Under the pieces are notes generated by a model, which worked only from the letters and a program-made list of their open reading frames with translations, ran no database searches and was not told where the DNA came from. Below are positions 27,001 to 35,659 of a DNA stretch of 64,000 bases, one piece after another. The DNA lies in contig NHBH01000001.1 of assembly GCA_002168225.1 (NCBI GenBank), forward strand, positions 1,562,370 through 1,626,369. Direction: 5' to 3'. This DNA is from Micavibrio sp. TMED2 (lineage in GTDB: Bacteria > Pseudomonadota > Alphaproteobacteria > TMED2). Every line of letters starts with the position of its first letter. Within the stretch, counting starts at the first letter, position 1. A program made the position numbers and the translations under genes.

Positions 27001-27047
27001 CAACAATATGTAGTGCCAATAATGTTGGTCGACACTAAATATGGGCA
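27001..27047 (-). promoter_or_regulatory. Pair of NrdR-box-like sites in the nrdJ-like promoter
   Basis: Against the NrdR consensus ACACWATATATWGTGT, CAACAATATGTAGTGC (27001-27016) matches 12 of 16 and ACACTAAATATGGGCA (27032-27047) 11 of 16. The starts are 31 bp apart, three helical turns, the usual spacing for paired NrdR boxes. On the minus strand TTGCCC, 18 bp, CATTAT is a possible promoter overlapping the boxes. The putative transcript would have a leader of only ~20 nt. Two small hairpins (27055-27079 and 27084-27099) lie between the boxes and the upstream stop. Confidence 0.6.
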
Positions 27048-27124
27048 AGTCTGAGCGCGAGTCGAAAAACGAGTCGCGCGCATGTTTTCGGTGGAAAACC
27101 CGTCTGGTCGCGATTTCAGGCTGG

Positions 27125-27808
27125 CTAACCGGCGCTATCGAGTACCCGGCGGATATGCCGGAAAACATCCTCGAACATCTCGGTCGTCAACCGACCGGTG
27201 TTGGTGTTGTAGCGTGAGCAGTGATAGCTGTTGAACAGGGTCAGCGGGGCATCCTCATCACCGACCGGATGGGCTGCATTGTGCTTGAAGGCAAAGGCGC
27301 TTTGCTTGAAGCCCAGTGTTGCCAGCGTGGATTTATGCGCGATCAGCCCGAGGGCGAGAATGGCGCGCAGCTTCGGCAGGGTGGTCAGTTCGCCATCCAG
27401 ATACGGGCGGCAGTTGGCGATTTCCACAGTCTCCGGCTTGTTCTGTGGCGGTACGCAGCGCACGGCATTGGTGATCCGGCAGTCGCTCAAGCTCAGCCCG
27501 TCATCACGATGCTTGGCATAGGTGCCCGTGGCAAAACCGAACTTCACCAGCGTGGCATAGAGCAGGTCACCGGCATAATCGCCGGTAAACGGGCGGCCCG
27601 TCTGGTTCGCCCCGTGCAGACCAGGGGCGAGGCCGACAATCATCAGTCGCGCATCGGTCGGGCCAAAGCTCGGCACCGGGGCATTGTGATAGCTGGGGAA
27701 CTTGTTGCCATTGGCATGACGGAACTCCGCCAGTCGGGGACAGGTCGGGCAGTCCGCTGGCGGGGCCGGGATGGTCAGGGTGCGGGCATTCATGACGGCA
27801 TCGGACAA
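27125..27808 (-). CDS. Family 5 uracil-DNA glycosylase
   Basis: A 227-aa UDG of family 5 (UdgB type), which removes uracil and other deaminated bases from DNA. Motif 1 is [19 protein letters not shown] (~59-77), with the family's GLAPGxHGANxTGR. Then come [17 protein letters not shown] (~107-123) and a C-terminal [15 protein letters not shown], where the His helps bind uracil. Cys at 20 and 23 (DCPTCPRL) and others fit the Fe-S cluster typical of families 4/5. The start is probably TTG 27808, with AAGGA nine bases upstream overlapping the previous stop; ATG 27793 is the alternative. It lies 12 bp after the NYN gene, so the two are one operon. Confidence 0.88.
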   Translation of the reverse strand: MSDAVMNARTLTIPAPPADCPTCPRLAEFRHANGNKFPSYHNAPVPSFGPTDARLMIVGLAPGLHGANQTGRPFTGDYAGDLLYATLVKFGFATGTYAKHRDDGLSLSDCRITNAVRCVPPQNKPETVEIANCRPYLDGELTTLPKLRAILALGLIAHKSTLATLGFKQSAFAFKHNAAHPVGDEDAPLTLFNSYHCSRYNTNTGRLTTEMFEDVFRHIRRVLDSAG

Positions 27809-27820
27809 AGTTGTTCGTCC

Positions 27821-28411
27821 TTAATCGTCATAACCCTCATCATCGTAATCATCCCTTGATCTGCTGCGGCGGTTCTCGTCCCGGTCACCCCGAGAGAACT
27901 GCTTGGCCAGATCGGACAAGTCAAAGAAATTATCCGCTGTGCGGCGCAATTCATCGGATACCATCGGCGGGCTGGTCTTGGTGGTGCTGACCACGGTCAC
28001 GCGGATGCCCTTGCGCTGGATCGCCTCGACCAGCGGGTGAAAGTCGCCATCGCCGGAAAACAGCATGACGTGATCGAGATAGGGGGCCAGTTCCATTACA
28101 TCGACGGCCAGTTCCACATCCATATTGGAGCGGGTCTTGCGGCGGCCGGTGCTGTCGGTAAATTCCTTCGGCGGCTTGGTCACCATGGTGTAGCCGTTGT
28201 AATCGAGCCAGTCGACCAGCGGCTTGAGCGGTGAATACTCCTGATCCTCATCGATCGCGGTGTAGTAATAGGCACGGATCAGGCGTCCGCGCTCGGTCGC
28301 CCAGCGGAGCAGGGATTTGTAGTCGATATCGAAATCGAGATTGCGCGCGGCGTGATAGAGATTGGCCCCGTCGATAAACATCGCGAGCCGTTCTTGTTTG
28401 TAAATAATCAT
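27821..28411 (-). CDS. NYN domain (LabA/DUF88) putative ribonuclease
   Basis: A 196-aa PIN-like NYN-domain protein. The acidic metal-binding residues appear in MFIDGANLYHAAR (~11-23), SNMDVELAVDVM (~95-106) and LFSGDGDFHPLVEAI (~117-131), which place the Asp residues of the family's active site. NYN proteins are predicted RNases; the LabA group in bacteria lacks a settled role. The last ~35 residues are Arg/Asp/Ser-rich and likely disordered, a possible RNA-binding tail. In many alphaproteobacteria a gene of this type sits next to folK-rpoZ-rsh, as here, but divergently. The uracil-DNA glycosylase follows it. Confidence 0.88.
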   Translation of the reverse strand: MIIYKQERLAMFIDGANLYHAARNLDFDIDYKSLLRWATERGRLIRAYYYTAIDEDQEYSPLKPLVDWLDYNGYTMVTKPPKEFTDSTGRRKTRSNMDVELAVDVMELAPYLDHVMLFSGDGDFHPLVEAIQRKGIRVTVVSTTKTSPPMVSDELRRTADNFFDLSDLAKQFSRGDRDENRRSRSRDDYDDEGYDD

Positions 28412-28554
28412 GACTATCCCTTATCAAAATGGATTATTGAAAATGTCATCGGCAGGGCCGGATAACATTGACATTGCATCCGGCTAATCTTTTACAAGTG
28501 GTTTGACGAAATCTTTCGCAACATGGCCACATTTTCCATGGAATACAAGTGCTT

Positions 28555-29061
28555 ATGAAGCTCGTCGCCCTTGGTAGCAACCTGCCGCATCCGGAATACG
28601 GCAGCCCACAGGCTGTGCTGGAACAGGTCATAGCCTGTTTGCCGGATTATGACATTAAACTGGTTCAACAATCGCGCTGGTATGCAACCAAACCCGTGCC
28701 GGTTTCCGATCAGCCGGATTTCGTGAATGGCGTGATCGAGGTCGCCTATGATGGTACGGCGGATGCCCTGTTAAGCACATTGCATGAGATCGAGGCCCGG
28801 TTTGGCCGGGTGCGGGGGGTAATCAATGCCGCCCGGATCATTGATCTGGACCTGATCGATTTCGACAATCAGACAAGTGAAGCGGGGACGGGTGGGCCGG
28901 TTCTGCCCCATCCACGGATGCATGAGCGGCGTTTTGTGCTCCGGCCCTTATGTGATTTCGCGCCTGATTGGCAGCATCCGAAACTGGCACAAACTGCAGC
29001 CGAATTACTTCAGGGCTTGCCGTCTGCGGATGAGGGCGATACGGTGGCTTTATCCGAATAG
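28555..29061 (+). CDS. folK: 2-amino-4-hydroxy-6-hydroxymethyldihydropteridine pyrophosphokinase
   Basis: A 168-aa HPPK, transferring pyrophosphate from ATP to the pterin in folate synthesis. The N-terminus is MKLVALGSNLP, followed by SRWYATKPV (~41-49), QPDFVNGVIEV (~55-65), the acidic metal pair in RIIDLDLIDF (~94-103) and LPHPRMHERRFVLRPLCDFAP (~117-137). All HPPK signatures are present and length is normal. The start is ATG 28555 or GTG 28549; GGAA upstream suits the latter slightly better. The divergent NYN gene lies across a 137-bp gap holding a small GCCGGAT/ATCCGGC inverted repeat (28457-28463, 28478-28484). Confidence 0.93.
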   Translation: MKLVALGSNLPHPEYGSPQAVLEQVIACLPDYDIKLVQQSRWYATKPVPVSDQPDFVNGVIEVAYDGTADALLSTLHEIEARFGRVRGVINAARIIDLDLIDFDNQTSEAGTGGPVLPHPRMHERRFVLRPLCDFAPDWQHPKLAQTAAELLQGLPSADEGDTVALSE

Positions 29062-29189
29062 GCAAATGCTGTATTGAGGCGCTTAATCGAGCGGGGCTGC
29101 CAAGCGTTTTGCGCGCGTGCAAAATGTCGGTGACCTGCCTATATTAAACCATCCGTTATCAAGACGTTAGAAATTGGAGTTCATGGCCC

Positions 29190-29579
29190 ATGGCCCGCGT
29201 GACAGTTGAAGATTGTGTCGAAAGAGTACCCAACCGGTTTGATCTGGTGATGCTGGCATCCCAGCGCGCCCGCGAGATTGGCGGCGGTACCGCATTGCAT
29301 GTGGATCGCGACAATGACAAGAACCCGGTTGTCGCCCTGCGCGAAATCGCCGAGGACAAGCTCGACCACGAAGAGCTGCGTGAATCCCTGATCAACAGCC
29401 ATCAGCGCGTGACCCTCGAGCCAGAGGCACCGCCACCGGCAGCGGAAGTCCTGCTCGAGAACAAGAGCGAGGAAACCGCAGAGGGGCAGGAAGGCGGCAC
29501 CTTCTCCGCAGCGATCAGCCAGCCAAGCATGGGGGCCTATCGCTTCGAGGACGATCAGGACGCTGTCGAAGACAAGTAA
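29190..29579 (+). CDS. rpoZ: DNA-directed RNA polymerase omega subunit
   Basis: A 129-aa omega subunit. The core [24 protein letters not shown] (1-24), [11 protein letters not shown] and [15 protein letters not shown] is conserved in alphaproteobacteria. Omega helps assemble beta' and forms one ppGpp site of the polymerase; rsh, which makes ppGpp, follows after a terminator. The C-terminal ~60 residues are acidic and Glu/Pro-rich, an extension common in this class. GGAG precedes the ATG. Confidence 0.95.
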   Translation: MARVTVEDCVERVPNRFDLVMLASQRAREIGGGTALHVDRDNDKNPVVALREIAEDKLDHEELRESLINSHQRVTLEPEAPPPAAEVLLENKSEETAEGQEGGTFSAAISQPSMGAYRFEDDQDAVEDK

Positions 29580-29594
29580 TCCTTTCCGATTTTG

Positions 29595-29623
29595 CTGCCG
29601 CTCAGGTTACACTTGAGCGGCAG
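29595..29623 (+). terminator. rpoZ terminator
   Basis: CTGCCGCTCA and TGAGCGGCAG form a perfect 10-bp stem with a 9-nt loop, followed by TATTGTGTTTG, 15 bp past the rpoZ stop. Confidence 0.75.
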
Positions 29624-29683
29624 TATTGTGTTTGACCAATGGTTTACCGGGTTATGCGGGAACCGGATGAGGCAAGAGGCTAG

Positions 29684-31855
29684 ATGATCCGGCAATTTGA
29701 GCTGGTCGAGAGGGTCAAGGCCTATGACCCCCATGTGGATGAAGACGCGCTGAACCGTGCTTATGTCTTCTCGATGAAGGCTCATGGCTCACAGACACGC
29801 GCCTCTGGTGACCCCTATTTCACCCATCCGTTAGAAGTCGCCGGTATCCTGACCGAGATGCGGCTTGATACTGCCTCGATCATTACCGCACTGCTCCACG
29901 ACACGGTTGAGGACACCGAGGCTACCGACGCGCAAATCCGCGAGTTGTTTGGCGATGAGGTGGCCAATCTGGTCGAGGGGGTTACCAAGCTCAGCCAGAT
30001 CAAGCTGAATTCCGACCAGTCGAAACAGGCGGAAAACTTCCGCAAGCTGGTCCTCGCCATGTCCGAGGATATCCGCGTCCTGCTGGTAAAGCTCGCCGAC
30101 CGCCTGCACAACATGCAGACGCTGGAGTTCATTCCGCGGGAAGACAAGCGCAAGCGTATTGCCCGCGAAACCCTTGATCTCTACGCGCCGCTCGCCGAAC
30201 GTATCGGCGTTGCCAAGATGAAGGAGCAGCTCGAGGACCTTTCTTTCGCACAACTGGTGCCGGAAGCGCGTGAGAGCATCCTGACCCGTCTGCAGTTCCT
30301 GCGGGAAGAGGGCGGCAACCTCGTTGACAACATCCTTGGCGAATTGCGCGAGTTGATGACCGCCAATGAAGTGGATGTCGAAATCTATGGCCGCGAGAAA
30401 ACGCCCTATTCAATCTGGCGCAAAATGCAGCGGCAGAATGTGGCGTTTGAACAGCTGTCCGACATCATGGCGTTCCGGATCATCGCACCGGATATTGCCA
30501 CCTGTTATCAGGTTCTGGGCGTTATTCACGGCAATTACCCGCTGGTGCCGGGTCGGTTCAAGGACTACATCTCGACGCCGAAGCCCAATGGCTACAAGAG
30601 CCTGCACACCACGGTTATCGGGCCCGAGCGCCAACGGATTGAAATCCAGATCCGGACCCAGGACATGCATGAGAGTGCAGAGCTGGGTGTGGCGGCGCAC
30701 TGGGCCTACAAGCAGGGTACGCCGGGGGCCGATACGCCGAAGTTCCGCTGGCTGCGCGACTTCCTCGACATTCTCGACAATGCCCAGCGTCCGGAAGAGT
30801 TTCTCGAGCATACCAAGCTCGAGCTGTTTCAGGATCAGGTGTTCTGTTTCTCACCACGCGGTGACGTGATTGCCCTGCCGAGCAAGGCAACCGCGGTTGA
30901 CTTCGCCTATGCGGTGCATTCGGATATCGGCGATACCTGCGTCGGGGCCAAGGTCAATGGCCGTCTGGTGCCGCTTGATACCGCCCTGAACAACGGTGAT
31001 CAGGTCGAAATTCAGACCTCGAAGAACCAGACGCCGTCACCGACCTGGGAACGCTTTGTCGTTACCGGTAAGGCGCGGGCCCGTATCCGCCGCTTTGTCC
31101 GTTCACAGCAGCGGGCGGAATATGCCTCGCTCGGCAAGGCCATGGTGCAGAAGGTCTTCCGTCAGGAAGGCTACGAATTTACTGAAAAGGCGGTTCAGAA
31201 CGTATTGAAAACAATGCGTTTTGATGAGAATGATGATCTCTATGCTGCGGTCGGTATGGGCAACCTGACCAGCCGTGAAGTGTTCAACACCATTTTCCCC
31301 GGTCACCGCAGCGAGGTTGCCGAGCAGCTGCGCGCGAAGTCGGATGAGAATGTCGTCCCGATCCAGAAGGCGCGTCAGGAACGCCGCCGCCGGAATGATC
31401 ACCCGGTCCCGCTCCGTGGTCTGATCCCCGGACTTGCCGTGCACTTTGCCCGCTGCTGTCACCCGCTGCCGGGCGACCGTATTGTCGGTATCGTCACGTC
31501 TGGTAAGGGGGTAACGATCCACACGATCGATTGCGATACGCTGGAGAGCTTCGCCGAAACGCCCGAGCGCTGGATTGATGTTGCCTGGGATGTGGGGCCG
31601 GAAGCACCGGAGGAACATACCGGGCGTCTGCAGATCACGCTCGCCAATGAGCCGGGCAGCCTCGGGACGCTCTCGACCGTGATCGGCAAGAATGATGGCA
31701 ATATCCTCAATCTCAAGGTGACCAACCGGTCGCTCGATTTCTGGGATATGCTGATTGATATTCAGGTCAAGGATGTGCGTCACCTGACCAATATCATTGC
31801 CGCCTTGCGGGCAACGCCAGTGATCAATGCCGTGGACCGCGCCCAGGGTCGGTAA
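29684..31855 (+). CDS. rsh: Bifunctional (p)ppGpp synthetase/hydrolase Rsh
   Basis: A 723-aa RelA/SpoT homologue making and degrading (p)ppGpp. The HD hydrolase domain has HPLEVAGIL and HDTVEDTEA (~45-85), with His and Asp intact. The synthetase domain has GREKTPYSIWRKMQ (~232-245), SDIMAFRI and GRFKDYISTPKPNGYKSLHT (~288-307). The RFKD motif is the type seen in bifunctional enzymes, not in synthesis-only RelA. A TGS domain (DQVFCFSPRGDVIALPSKATAVDFAYAVH) starts near 385. A Cys/His-bearing segment (HFARCCHPLPGD) and a C-terminal ACT domain (from ~650) close the protein. It is probably the only long Rsh, as usual in this class. No pyrE separates it from the DUF2062 gene. Confidence 0.96.
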   Translation: MIRQFELVERVKAYDPHVDEDALNRAYVFSMKAHGSQTRASGDPYFTHPLEVAGILTEMRLDTASIITALLHDTVEDTEATDAQIRELFGDEVANLVEGVTKLSQIKLNSDQSKQAENFRKLVLAMSEDIRVLLVKLADRLHNMQTLEFIPREDKRKRIARETLDLYAPLAERIGVAKMKEQLEDLSFAQLVPEARESILTRLQFLREEGGNLVDNILGELRELMTANEVDVEIYGREKTPYSIWRKMQRQNVAFEQLSDIMAFRIIAPDIATCYQVLGVIHGNYPLVPGRFKDYISTPKPNGYKSLHTTVIGPERQRIEIQIRTQDMHESAELGVAAHWAYKQGTPGADTPKFRWLRDFLDILDNAQRPEEFLEHTKLELFQDQVFCFSPRGDVIALPSKATAVDFAYAVHSDIGDTCVGAKVNGRLVPLDTALNNGDQVEIQTSKNQTPSPTWERFVVTGKARARIRRFVRSQQRAEYASLGKAMVQKVFRQEGYEFTEKAVQNVLKTMRFDENDDLYAAVGMGNLTSREVFNTIFPGHRSEVAEQLRAKSDENVVPIQKARQERRRRNDHPVPLRGLIPGLAVHFARCCHPLPGDRIVGIVTSGKGVTIHTIDCDTLESFAETPERWIDVAWDVGPEAPEEHTGRLQITLANEPGSLGTLSTVIGKNDGNILNLKVTNRSLDFWDMLIDIQVKDVRHLTNIIAALRATPVINAVDRAQGR

Positions 31856-31926
31856 GCAGGAACGGTAATTCGTCCTGCGACATTAAGCGTTTCGCAATGC
31901 CGTCGTTTTATCAAAAGAATTGAAAA

Positions 31927-32034
31927 CCATAGGCGCATCACGCTGGCATTTTTGTTATGATCGCCTATGGGAAGGCGTGAAGCATACTGACAAGCGGTGG
32001 CGATCCGGTATTTCGTCCCTATATAAGCTTCACG
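31927..32034 (+). promoter_or_regulatory. Structured intergenic region between rsh and the DUF2062 gene
   Basis: The 250-bp gap holds two inverted repeats. CCATAGGCGCATCA (31927-31940) pairs with TGATCGCCTATGG (31958-31970) over 13 bp with one bulge. CGTGAAGC (31976-31983) pairs perfectly with GCTTCACG (32027-32034). A weaker GCAGGA/TCCTGC stem (31856-31878) directly follows rsh. None has a T-run. CTATATAAG near 32020 could be a -10 element for the next gene. A small RNA or regulated leader is possible. Confidence 0.4.
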
Positions 32035-32105
32035 TATTTGGATGTGGGAATGGCTGTTGCCCGGTATCTGCCGGTTGCTGACAGCCCGTAAATAACGACA
32101 GAGCG

Positions 32106-32690
32106 ATGTTTCGACGGCGGCGGCCATTAAGTTGGCTTCATCTATTCAAGGAATTATTCTGGCCCAAGGCCGGTTGGCGCCGTGTCGTAACCTATCTGAA
32201 GCATCGTGTACTCCGACTGCGCGCTTCCCCTTATGCCATTGCCACCGGGTTTTCCTGCGGGGTGGCACTGTCCTTCACACCGCTGGTCGGCTTTCACTTT
32301 ATTATCGCGGCCTTGCTTGCTTGGCCTCTGCGCGGGAATATCCTTGCCGCTGCATTGGGCACACTGGTTGGCAATCCGATAACCTTCCCGATCATGTGGG
32401 GCACCTCCTATCAGATCGGCCTGATCCTGCTCGGTCGACAGGTTGGGTTCACCGGCAGTGGCACGGCGATGTTCATGGAGGCTTTTGATCATCTGACGAT
32501 CAGCACCGTGCTCAACCAGATCGGCGAGATCACCTTCCCATGGTTGCTCGGCAGCATGATAACCGGACCGATTGCGGCGGTGATTGCTTTCTGCATCGTC
32601 AGGGTCGGGGTTGCTACCTATCGCAAGCAACGGGATGAGGCCAAGCTGCAGGCGGAGATTGCCAAGGGCTCGATCAAACCGGCAGAATAG
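32106..32690 (+). CDS. DUF2062 membrane protein
   Basis: A 194-aa protein of the DUF2062 family, of unknown function. Family marks are SPYAIATGFSCGVALSFTPLVGFHFIIA (~41-68) and ALGTLVGNPITFPIMWGTSYQIG (~82-104). Three or four hydrophobic segments span about 48-70, 78-115 and 140-165, so it is an inner-membrane protein. The N-terminus is basic and the C-terminus is a charged helix (KQRDEAKLQAEIAK). Genes of this type recur between rsh and pdxJ in alphaproteobacteria, but no function follows from that. Confidence 0.85.
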   Translation: MFRRRRPLSWLHLFKELFWPKAGWRRVVTYLKHRVLRLRASPYAIATGFSCGVALSFTPLVGFHFIIAALLAWPLRGNILAAALGTLVGNPITFPIMWGTSYQIGLILLGRQVGFTGSGTAMFMEAFDHLTISTVLNQIGEITFPWLLGSMITGPIAAVIAFCIVRVGVATYRKQRDEAKLQAEIAKGSIKPAE

Positions 32691-32748
32691 ACAAAGTCAA
32701 ATCCCGTCCTATCTCCCTGATACATTCTGCCAGTCGAAAGTTTCCTTT

Positions 32749-33516
32749 ATGTCCAGTAGTTTACGCCTCGGTGTGAATATCGATCATGTGGCGACCCTGC
32801 GTAATGCCCGTGGTGGTCTGCACCCGTCACCCCTGCGTGCCGCTCAGGTAGTACAGGCGGCTGGAGCTGATGGTCTGACCATCCATCTGCGCGAGGACCG
32901 TCGCCATATCCGGGATGGCGATGTCAGCGAGTTGGTGCAAGCCATTGATTTGCCGATAAATTTGGAGATGGCTGCGACCGATGAAATGCAGCGTATCGCC
33001 CTCGATAGCTTGCCGACCGCTGTCTGTATCGTGCCGGAAAAACGGGAAGAACTGACGACCGAAGGCGGGTTGAACGCGCTTGGTGCTGAAGCCGCGCTGA
33101 CCAAATTCGTGAAGCCGCTGGCTGATGCCGGGATCAGGGTGTCATTGTTTATTGACCCCGATCCGGCACAGGTCGCTGCTGCTCATCGCATCGGGGCCGG
33201 TGCGGTGGAGTTGCATACCGGCGCTTATGCCGAGGCCTATGACAACGCCCATGATGATCCGACCCGTATGGCCGAGGAACTGGATCGCCTGTATCAGGCG
33301 GCCAGAGCCACCCGCGGTACCGGTATGGAATGCCACGCCGGGCACGGTCTGACCTATGGCAATGTCGAGGCGGTGGCGGTCATCCACGAGGTCGTGGAAC
33401 TGAATATCGGGCACTTCCTGATTGGCGAGGCCGTGTTTGTCGGGCTGGAAACTGCGGTATCGCGGATGCGGCACCTGATGAATGCTGCCCGTGCAGATGT
33501 TGTAACCCATGAGTAA
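32749..33516 (+). CDS. pdxJ: Pyridoxine 5'-phosphate synthase
   Basis: A 255-aa PdxJ, condensing 3-amino-2-oxopropyl phosphate with deoxyxylulose 5-phosphate to give pyridoxine 5'-phosphate. Marks are LGVNIDHVATLRNARG (~7-22), GADGLTIHLREDRRHI (~38-53), CIVPEKREELTTEGG (~92-106), ELHTGAYA (~160) and GHGLTYGN (~200), a normal TIM-barrel set. The start is ATG 32749. The frame stays open to 32584 across the end of the preceding gene, but that stretch is not PdxJ-like. acpS follows after 23 bp. Many PLP enzymes in the window depend on this product. Confidence 0.96.
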   Translation: MSSSLRLGVNIDHVATLRNARGGLHPSPLRAAQVVQAAGADGLTIHLREDRRHIRDGDVSELVQAIDLPINLEMAATDEMQRIALDSLPTAVCIVPEKREELTTEGGLNALGAEAALTKFVKPLADAGIRVSLFIDPDPAQVAAAHRIGAGAVELHTGAYAEAYDNAHDDPTRMAEELDRLYQAARATRGTGMECHAGHGLTYGNVEAVAVIHEVVELNIGHFLIGEAVFVGLETAVSRMRHLMNAARADVVTHE

Positions 33517-33539
33517 TCGCAACCCATGAGTAGGCTGGC

Positions 33540-33956
33540 ATGATTATCGGTATTGGCAGTGATCTGATCGACATTCGCCGGATTGAGAAAACTCTCGAAC
33601 GGTTCGGCGAGCGGTTCATCAACCGCGTCTTTACACCGGTCGAGATCGCGCGTTCGGAACGCAAGGCCCAGCGCATCCCATCCTACGCCAAACGCTTTGC
33701 CGCCAAGGAAGCGTGCTCCAAGGCACTGGGCACCGGCTTTAGAGCCGGGGTGTTCATGAAGGATCTGGGGGTGGTCAACCTGCCATCGGGCAAACCGACC
33801 ATGGCGATGACCAACGGTGCCGGGGAACGGCTGGCCAGCCTGATTCCCGACGGTTATGAGCCAATGGTGCATCTGACCATTACCGATGAGCCGCCATATG
33901 CTCAGGCATTTGTGATTATCGAGGCGGTGCCAATATCCGCTAAGCTGCCGGAATAG
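33540..33956 (+). CDS. acpS: Holo-[acyl-carrier-protein] synthase
   Basis: A 138-aa AcpS, attaching 4'-phosphopantetheine from CoA to acyl carrier protein. The metal-binding Asp lies in [15 protein letters not shown] (1-15) and the second acidic residue in [15 protein letters not shown] (~52-66). Both signature motifs are intact and the length is usual. It is placed between pdxJ and lepB, the standard alphaproteobacterial order. Confidence 0.96.
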   Translation: MIIGIGSDLIDIRRIEKTLERFGERFINRVFTPVEIARSERKAQRIPSYAKRFAAKEACSKALGTGFRAGVFMKDLGVVNLPSGKPTMAMTNGAGERLASLIPDGYEPMVHLTITDEPPYAQAFVIIEAVPISAKLPE

Positions 33957-34127
33957 GGGCATTTGGCGGGCATTTCTGCCATGTTACGGGCGATTGGGTT
34001 CTGGACATTGCGGTGGTAAGGTCCTAACCCTTGTCCAGCGCAGGGGTGAGCAGGCCCTGTCTGGTTCTTGAACATTCTTGCGGGCTTGCCCCGGCATATT
34101 TCTCGGTCTTTTGGCGGGGACAGGATT

Positions 34128-34931
34128 TTGGCAGATCATTTTTTGAAGACCGGTAGCGAGACAGTGGAAGTCCAACAGACAAAACCCAAGGCCGATGGCG
34201 GCTTTACCGAAGTGCTGAAGATTTTTGTCAGCGCTTTTTTCATTGCCTTCCTGATCCGCAGCTTTGCCTATGAGCCGTTCAGCATTCCGTCCGGCTCCAT
34301 GGAACCGACCCTGCAGATCGGTGACACCCTGTTTGTCTCGAAATTCGCCTATGGCTATGGCCCGTACTCAATTCCGTTCATCAAGCTGCCGTTTGATGGC
34401 CGTATCGGGGGGACCGGACCGGAGCGCGGCGATATCGTCGTTTTCAAGCTGCCGACCGACACCTCGACCGATTATATCAAGCGGGTGATCGGCCTGCCGG
34501 GCGATCAGGTGCAGGTGGTCGATGGCCGCCTTTATATCAATGACAAGCTGGTCGAGCGTGATTTCAAGGCCGATGTGCTGGAGTTCAACAGCGGTATCCG
34601 CCTGCCGCGCAAGCTCTATCACGAGACGCTGCCCAATGGTGTCGTGCATGAGATTTTCGAGGAAAACGACAATCAGCCGCTCGACGATACCCGCATCTTC
34701 AAGGTGCCTGAGGGCAAGTACTTCATGATGGGCGATAACCGTGACGGGTCGCAGGACAGTCGCGTGATCCTCAAGGTCGGCTATGTGCCGGCTGAGAATA
34801 TCGTCGGTCGAGCCGAGCGGATTTTCTATTCGGTCAAGCCCGGTGAGCCATGGTGGCAGTTCTGGCGCTGGGGCGAGGTTATGCGACTTGATCGTACCTT
34901 CCTGTCAGTTGACACGGTACCGGACAAATGA
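34128..34931 (+). CDS. lepB: Signal peptidase I
   Basis: A type I leader peptidase that cleaves signal peptides at the outer face of the inner membrane. A single membrane segment (EVLKIFVSAFFIAFLIRSFAY) precedes the catalytic Ser in SIPSGSMEPTLQIGD. The catalytic Lys is in DYIKRVIGLPGDQV. The box GDNRDGSQDSR is intact. No ATG is in frame before SGSMEP, so the start is non-AUG. TTG 34128 has GGGGA seven bases upstream and is preferred (267 aa); GTG 34164 and TTG 34068 are alternatives. The stop overlaps the rnc start as ATGA, so lepB, rnc and era are translationally linked. Confidence 0.93.
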   Translation: MADHFLKTGSETVEVQQTKPKADGGFTEVLKIFVSAFFIAFLIRSFAYEPFSIPSGSMEPTLQIGDTLFVSKFAYGYGPYSIPFIKLPFDGRIGGTGPERGDIVVFKLPTDTSTDYIKRVIGLPGDQVQVVDGRLYINDKLVERDFKADVLEFNSGIRLPRKLYHETLPNGVVHEIFEENDNQPLDDTRIFKVPEGKYFMMGDNRDGSQDSRVILKVGYVPAENIVGRAERIFYSVKPGEPWWQFWRWGEVMRLDRTFLSVDTVPDK

Positions 34932-35659
34932 CCAGTGATGGCGCTTTAACGGCGGTCGATCTGGCGCCGCTTGAACAGGCGCTTGGTCACACCTTCTCCG
35001 ACAAGACCCAGATCATCGCAGCACTGACCCATCCGAGTGTTATCGGCACCGGCGCGGTAACGGCTGCCGAGGCCTATGAACGGCTGGAGTTCCTCGGTGA
35101 CCGGGTGCTGGGGCTGGTGGTGGCCGAAATGCTGCTTGAGGCCTTCCCGGACGAGCGCGAGGGCGACATCGCCAAGCGCCATTCGGTCATGGTGCGCAGC
35201 CAGACCCTTGCCGAGGTCGCCAAACGCATCCGCCTGGGTCATCTGATACAGGCCGCCCCCGGCGATGCTGCGATCAAAACCGATGTGGTCGAGAACAAAT
35301 CCATCCTCGCCGATGCCTGTGAGGCGGTGATCGCCGCTCTGTACCGCGATGGCGGGATTGAGGCTGCCCGTGCCTTTATCAGGCGCGAATGGACCGGCAT
35401 CATGACTGCAGCGGAAAAACCGCCACAGGATGCCAAGACCAGCGTTCAGGAATGGGCACAGCAGCAGGGTATTCCACTGCCGCAATACAAGGTGCTGGAC
35501 CGCGCCGGACCGGATCACGCGCCGACATTTACCATCGGGTTGTCGCTACAGGGTTTCGATATGGTTAGTGCCGTGGGAACATCTAAACAGAAGGCAGAGC
35601 AGGCCGCTGCCCGGCTGATGCTCGATCAGGTTTCTGCAACTGGAAAGACAAAGTCATGA
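34928..35659 (+). CDS. rnc: Ribonuclease III
   Basis: A 243-aa RNase III that cuts double-stranded RNA, including rRNA precursors. The catalytic motif is AYERLEFLGDRVLGLVVAEML (~46-66), with the Glu and Asp metal ligands. A second acidic site is in LADACEAVIAALYRDGG (~130-146). The double-stranded RNA-binding domain begins near 170 (DAKTSVQEWAQQQGIPLPQY) and ends in SKQKAEQAAARLMLDQV. It overlaps both neighbours by ATGA. Confidence 0.96.
   Translation: MTSDGALTAVDLAPLEQALGHTFSDKTQIIAALTHPSVIGTGAVTAAEAYERLEFLGDRVLGLVVAEMLLEAFPDEREGDIAKRHSVMVRSQTLAEVAKRIRLGHLIQAAPGDAAIKTDVVENKSILADACEAVIAALYRDGGIEAARAFIRREWTGIMTAAEKPPQDAKTSVQEWAQQQGIPLPQYKVLDRAGPDHAPTFTIGLSLQGFDMVSAVGTSKQKAEQAAARLMLDQVSATGKTKS

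Noticed and set aside
27055-27099. Two small hairpins behind the uracil-DNA glycosylase gene as a terminator
   Set aside because: Neither is followed by a T-run on the minus strand, and one contains a G-G mismatch.
32584-32748. Upstream extension of pdxJ
   Set aside because: The added 55 residues overlap the DUF2062 gene and do not resemble PdxJ, which starts at ATG 32749.
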